A stretch of DNA of 64,000 bases from Botryosphaeria dothidea (Eukaryota > Ascomycota > Dothideomycetes > Botryosphaeriales > Botryosphaeriaceae), in the NCBI GenBank assembly GCA_011503125.2, contig WWBZ02000016.1, forward strand, positions 2,542,001 through 2,606,000, in the 5' to 3' direction. Shown here one piece after another: positions 60,301 through 64,000 of this stretch; positions within the stretch are counted from its first letter, which is position 1; each line of letters begins with the position of its first letter. Both the position numbers and the translations under genes were made by a program. The notes beneath the pieces were generated by a model that searched no databases, had not been told where the DNA came from, and saw only the letters and a list, made by a program, of their open reading frames with translations.

Positions 60301-60818
60301 GCTTCGCCACCTGTGGCAACCTCATGCGCCTGTCGCTCCTCCGCGCCCCCAAGGCGCCGGATGCTCACGCGGACATGGGTTTCCACCGCATCCGCTACGC
60401 CATCCTCCCTCACACCGGTCTCGTGGGTGCCACTACCGTCCGCACGGCCTTCAACTTCAACCACCCGCTCAAGTACAAATCTCACCCCGATCCCTCAGCC
60501 GTCGAAGGGCTCCTCTCGACCTTCAATATCGTCGGCTCCGACGCCCTCATCCTCGACACGGTCAAGCGCGGCGAGGACGATGACGACGTTTCGCGCGGCG
60601 ACCTGCCCAAGCGGTCCGGCAGGAGCGTCATCCTCAGGGTGTACGACTCGCTCGGTGGCAGGGCAAGGGGAAGGATTGAGTGGGGTAAGGTGCCGGTCAA
60701 GAAGGTGTGGAAGACCAACTTGCTCGAGGACGATGGGGAGGAGTTGGTGATTGAGGACGGCGGTGTGGAAGTCGAGTTGAGGGCGTTCGAGGTGGCGACC
60801 TTCAGGCTGGGCTTGTAG
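57398..60818 (+). CDS. ams1: GH38 alpha-mannosidase (Ams1 type)
   Basis: Cytosolic/vacuolar alpha-mannosidase that trims free oligosaccharides; yeast Ams1 reaches the vacuole by the Cvt pathway. Four exons, 57398-57555, 57620-58128, 58177-59438 and 59487-60818; introns 64, 48 and 48 nt; product 1086 aa. The start MGGETQLPSRM is the ATG within exon 1; no signal peptide, as in Ams1. Zinc ligands are in GHCHIDTCWLWP (His295, Asp297), the nucleophile Asp372 in GGSWVEHDTNMPSGESL, another zinc His in QFHDCLPGSSIEM, and FWLPDTFGYSTQLPQI is family-conserved. The C-terminal beta-sandwich (TAFNFNHPLKYK, ATFRLGL at the end) is complete. Length fits the Ams1 group. Short introns (48 nt) but canonical ends. 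Confidence 0.95.
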
Positions 60819-61555
60819 GGAAGGGATGATGGAAAAGGCTCTCTTCCTCTCCACGTTCATACACTCTCAGAAGTGGTTACCTACTTCAAGTCTTTCACTA
60901 GTGGCCGGATACGGCGCGGCTAAAAAGTACTGTTACGTGCCGGTGTTGCTTGCGTCGACGTCTGCAACGAGGACAATAAGGGCAGCAATATACAGCATTA
61001 CTACTTGCTATTGCTCAAAGTCATCATCAACATCATTGTCTCTGATGCTGTTTTTGATAGTAATTATTGCTTTGGGTATTGATCAACAGTAGTAAATGGT
61101 ATTCAACAATGAACTTCTTTTATAAATTTGCTAGTCCATGTCTTCATTGCATGCGCGAAATTGCCACTGTTGTGGATGTAACGGGTCGGCTCTGCGTTCC
61201 ATGATTGCAGCCTTAGTAGATGGTCGGTCGTAAGAGTCTAGAGTAAGCGCCTCGCAAGACTAATTACTTTTACGCCCGGATAAATGCTTCCACTCTCTAT
61301 GTTAACCCTCTTACTCTTACAATACTATCCTATAGTCGCAGCCACTTGCACTGCTCGATCCGTATAAGTCGAACCTGAGCAGAGCTGTACTGCACAAGAC
61401 CATCGCGTTCTAGCCAATCACACAGCTCCTTGCTCCAACTGCATTGAACTATATCACATTCAACCCTTCTCTTTCTTTTTTCAATAGATCTAACTTGTCG
61501 AACAACCGCTCCGCCCGCCAGGCGTGTCACCTCTCCTCCGCCGGCTCACTTCATC
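60819..61555. other. Intergenic, 3' of the mannosidase
   Basis: 737 bp. Contains a partial relative of the 79-nt repeat and its flank (about 61235-61400, related to 14795-14965). AT-rich at 61000-61130. No intact gene. Confidence 0.5.
61235..61400. repeat. Diverged partial repeat, related to 14.8 kb
   Basis: By eye, GACTAATTAC followed by a CCGGAT..ATGCTTCCACTC block (61258-61297), then TTAACC, ACTTGCRCTG-like and CGAACCTGAG blocks, appears in the same order at 14820-14955. Differences are often C in the 14.8 kb copy against T here. The left arm of the hairpin is not preserved. Confidence 0.5.
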
Positions 61556-61945
61556 ATGTCGCCCATTCCCGCACTTCCGCTCATGCCTCTCGACACGTTT
61601 ATCTACTTCATCCAACTTAGTCACAGCAGCTCCTCATTCAAGCAGATCTTCGCAAGCGATACCCGCAATTACATTGGTGGCGACAAAACTACCGGCGCGC
61701 TCACTGACCTGCGTGAAATCAGCTTCTCTAAACTTCAGCAAATCGTATCCGGCGCCTTTTCTCTCGGCCCCACGCAGCGCGTTCGCTTCACTTGTAATGA
61801 CCCGGAGACTGGCGCCGAAGAGCCCATCGAGAGCAGCTACGAGCTCCAGTACTGGACCGTCGCGACCCGGAACGTTCGCCGTCACAGCTCTTTTCGACTG
61901 ATCCTGAAAGCCCACGTCACAATCCAGGATGAGGAAGCTCCATAA
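61556..61945 (+). CDS. Orphan 129-codon ORF
   Basis: Single open frame MSPIPALPLMPLDTFIYF... of 129 aa with an ATG and good residue balance (LREISFSKLQQIVSGAFSLG, ELQYWTVATRNVRRHSSFRL). No family recognised. It ends inside the start of the next frame (SNF2 C-lobe fragment, 61929), overlapping by 17 nt in another phase. It may be a small lineage-specific gene, or the 5' piece of a broken gene. No splice that joins it in frame to the SNF2-like part was found. Confidence 0.35.
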   Translation: MSPIPALPLMPLDTFIYFIQLSHSSSSFKQIFASDTRNYIGGDKTTGALTDLREISFSKLQQIVSGAFSLGPTQRVRFTCNDPETGAEEPIESSYELQYWTVATRNVRRHSSFRLILKAHVTIQDEEAP

Positions 61946-62846
61946 GGCTACAGATGATACTTCTCTTCAAGCCCGGCGTCATTTGCAAGACGCGAGCGTC
62001 AAATACACCAATGCGATTTCCCCGTACATGATCCGCCGGCTCAAGGCGAGCTCCTGGGGCACGGGTAGGGTATCGCCTCTTCAAAAGCCTAAATTCCAAA
62101 TCATTCCCATCCGTCTTAGCAGCGAAGGCGCAACGAAGGCCAAACAGAGAGAGGTTCAACTGTTGGACCAGCTAGAAAAACGGCCCGAAAATGCTTCCGG
62201 GGCTATTATGACGCCAGAAGCGAGGAAGCAATTGGCAAGTGCTATCCACAGCTCGACGCGAAGAGCCATTCAGGATAACATGTGGCCGTCACTTCCTGAC
62301 CTCGAGAGCAAGGGATTAGTGCCCGACATCGCCTCCGATTACACCCCCACCCGCATCTGGTCAAAGATAACGGAACTTGACCTTCTCGAACCATCCTCCG
62401 GCAATCGTTTCTTCAACAACGTCGCATCAATAGCGCATGCAAGTCCCAAGTGTCAATACATACTCAATAAGATAGAATCTCTAGAGACTCTTCCAAACGG
62501 CGCTCATGAAAAGATCCTCATTGGATCCTTCGACGCTTTCAATGCATGGCGTCTTTACCTGGTACTGAACAAAGAATACGGTCCCAAAGGGGTCTTCTGG
62601 ATTCATTCAAAGCAACCATCGTCGGAGTGTGCGCAGATCACCGACCGCTCCCAAGAACCATATTCCAGGTCAAATCCGGCTCGCGTTCTTGTTGCTCCCA
62701 TCGATCTGATAAAGTCCGGCTTGGATATCCATCTTCAGTGTCGTAAGATTCTGGTTATGGAGCCCGACACGCAAGTCCAAGACCTCGAGCAATTCACCGG
62801 CCGGATATCCCGGGAGGGTGGTGATGACATGCCGAGGGGTATCTGA
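61929..62846 (+). pseudogene. Truncated SNF2-family helicase, C-terminal lobe only
   Basis: 305 codons that read like the second half of a SNF2-type ATPase: ISPYMIRRLKASS (end of the N-lobe), ILIGSFDAFNAWRLYLVLNK (start of the C-lobe), ARVLVAPIDLIKSGLDIHLQ (motif V) and DLEQFTGRISREGG (motif VI). The Walker A and DEAH segments that must precede are absent, and the frame upstream is closed by a stop at 61899-61901. The protein stops shortly after motif VI. It is therefore not an active ATPase alone; a remnant or a truncated copy is the likely reading. The family call rests on motifs V and VI and is moderate. Confidence 0.5.
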
Positions 62847-63667
62847 AAGATACTCTATGCCCTCGCGAGTCTGGAGGTTTATTTGTGACACTACATGCGA
62901 ACTAGATGTGCCGCCTTTTAGCAATACCTAAGTGTAGGGGAGTTTGATATAATACCCGGGAAAAGGTCGGTGATGAGAAGTCCCATTGAGAACCAAGCAA
63001 TATTCAATTGCCGGGCGCCATGCAATCCTCAGTGTGCAATCTAGTCCACTTCTCATGTTTTGAGCGATTTCCCGCACTAATTGCCCCTCACGCAATCGTC
63101 GGAAAATTCTTAGTGTGCGATCCAGCTCACTTCTCATACGCCGACGGATTGCTCGCACCCATTGCCCCTCGCGTAACTCATAACCCATCTAGATATTAAG
63201 TCTATTCCGCTCGCTGCTACCGCCTCACCTTCGTTGACAACCCTAAGGGGGGGAGCCTGCGTTAAAGGAGACTTACCCTGAAACGAAAAGATAAGAGTGT
63301 CGCCAAGGTTTGGGATCTTGTCCCTCATGATCTGCAGCAGCTCTCCAAAGCGGAGGAAGCGGACGGACAATTTATCGTCCGGGTCCACGTGGAGTGGCGA
63401 CAGCGGCATGCGAGCCACATGTGAGGTTGGAAAAGAATCGATAACGATGGCGCGTAGGACGATGTGTTCAAGTCGGAAGCAGCATCGGACTTGGTCGGCT
63501 TGCTTTTCCTTAGCAACAAAAGATGAGGCTCAACAGCAGTACGTTATAATGCTAAAGCGGGGGTCAGAGTGGTATAAGCATTTAATCCAGTTGAAGAACG
63601 TTTCCGGTATCATTTATTTTTGATCCCCTTCCCAAGCGCCGTTACTATGCAGCTGTCTTAAAGATGA
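62847..63667. other. Intergenic with 81-bp tandem duplication
   Basis: Between the SNF2 remnant and the basic protein. It includes a minus-strand 86-codon ORF (62928-63188) with the tandem repeat listed next, and a minus frame 63134-63418 whose middle (KLSVRFLRFGELLQIMRDK, LGDTLIFSF) reads like protein but has no recognised family. Confidence 0.4.
63031..63188 (-). repeat. 81-bp in-frame tandem repeat (27-residue unit)
   Basis: The AGTGTGC..TC..ACTTCTCAT pattern recurs 81 nt apart (63031 and 63112). On the minus strand the ORF 62928-63188 (86 codons, ATG start) reads two units of 27 residues, sharing LREGQ, VR, MRS, LD and TLRI at equivalent positions. The unit resembles a helix-turn-helix (REGQ..REIA), but this is only a resemblance. 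Whether the ORF is expressed is unknown. Confidence 0.6.
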
Positions 63668-64000
63668 TTATGCCTTCTTCCCCCCCGAAGCCTTCCAAGC
63701 TGCGCCTCTCTTGCTGCTCCTAGATGCCGGCTTCCCACCCTTCTTGCTCTTCTTTCCGCCCAGCTTCAGACCAGTCTTGCCCTGCTTCTCGCTTGCACGG
63801 TGGCCCTCGAACACAAATTGCTCAGGGGTCTTGAAGCCATTAGCCGGCTTATCCTGCTTGGTGAAGTCTTTCTTCACGAAAGGCCTGCTGTTCGACTTGA
63901 TCTTGGCAGCACCGGCCTTGCCGAGCAGTTTAGCCGCACGGCCCTGCATAGACTTCTCCTCGGCGGACATTTTGGGATTGTAGACGCCCTTAGATGACAC
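63668..64000 (-). CDS. Basic nucleolar-type protein, C-terminal part (cut by window edge)
   Basis: The frame is open to the right edge, so only the last 110 residues are seen; the codon at the edge is GTG, not a start. The part is Lys/Gly/Ala-rich: AEEKSMQGRAAKLLGKAGAAK, FVKKDFTKQDKPANGF, EQFVFEGHRASEKQGK, then KKSKKGGKPASRSSKRGAAWK. From memory this pattern (EQFVFEGHRA followed by SKRGAAWK) resembles the C-terminus of the fungal nucleolar RRM protein Nop12; the RRMs would lie beyond the edge, so this is tentative. Other basic rRNA-processing proteins are possible. Confidence 0.5.
   Translation of the reverse strand: MSSKGVYNPKMSAEEKSMQGRAAKLLGKAGAAKIKSNSRPFVKKDFTKQDKPANGFKTPEQFVFEGHRASEKQGKTGLKLGGKKSKKGGKPASRSSKRGAAWKASGGKKA

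Noticed and set aside
1..64000. tRNA genes, rRNA, CRISPR arrays, LTR retrotransposons
   Set aside because: Looked for T-loop GTTCRA contexts with paired stems, evenly spaced direct repeats and paired LTRs; found no convincing case by eye. A tRNAscan or repeat-finder run would be decisive.

Overview
This is nuclear DNA of a filamentous ascomycete (Pezizomycotina, possibly a dothideomycete; the exact lineage is not resolved). The signs are short GT-AG introns of roughly 45-100 nt in nearly every gene, branch sites of the CTAAC type, and a typical mould gene set: FlbC, CreB, an LSD1-type demethylase with an HMG box, Pal1, Snx4/Atg24 and a fungal hybrid histidine kinase. No bacterial or viral gene, CRISPR array, rRNA or convincing tRNA was found. 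Exon boundaries were placed by hand from splice signals, reading phase and protein family continuity.

Layout. 1-6059 has no recognisable gene. flbC (6060-7278, minus) stands alone, followed by about 9 kb without a convincing intact gene (7279-16281); this includes a decayed gene-like stretch (about 12.9-14.8 kb) and a 79-nt inverted-repeat element. A six-exon hybrid histidine kinase (16282-20929, minus) is divergent from the small ER-Golgi gene yos1 (21960-22680, plus). After another 2.5 kb gap with a second copy of the 79-nt element come creB (25170-27968, minus) and the LSD1-type histone demethylase (29385-32933, minus).

From 34 kb the genes are dense: dynamitin (plus), an NDUFAF7-type methyltransferase (minus) divergent from a mitochondrial-type cysteine synthase (plus), pal1 (minus) divergent from usb1 (plus), a DUF1295 membrane protein (minus), a secreted Ser/Thr/Pro-rich protein (plus), a small predicted membrane protein (minus), a LETM1/Mdm38 protein (minus) divergent from GTP:AMP phosphotransferase (plus), snx4 (plus) and a GH38 alpha-mannosidase (plus). 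The right end is disturbed: an orphan ORF, an isolated SNF2 helicase C-lobe, an 81-bp in-frame tandem duplication, and the 3' part of a basic, probably nucleolar protein cut by the window edge.

How the genes relate. They are mostly independent housekeeping and regulatory genes, not a cluster or pathway. Two divergent pairs join proteins that are both expected in mitochondria (NDUFAF7-type/cysteine synthase and LETM1/adenylate kinase), which may reflect shared promoters. FlbC, CreB, the histidine kinase and the LSD1-type enzyme are regulators of development, carbon response, stress signalling and chromatin. I found no clear undescribed multi-gene system. The most notable items are the dispersed 79-nt inverted-repeat family, a possible alternative Cys-rich end of CreB, a 14-nt microexon carrying most of the CreB catalytic Cys box, a stop-free in-frame intron with an unusual donor in the kinase, and the rearranged right end.
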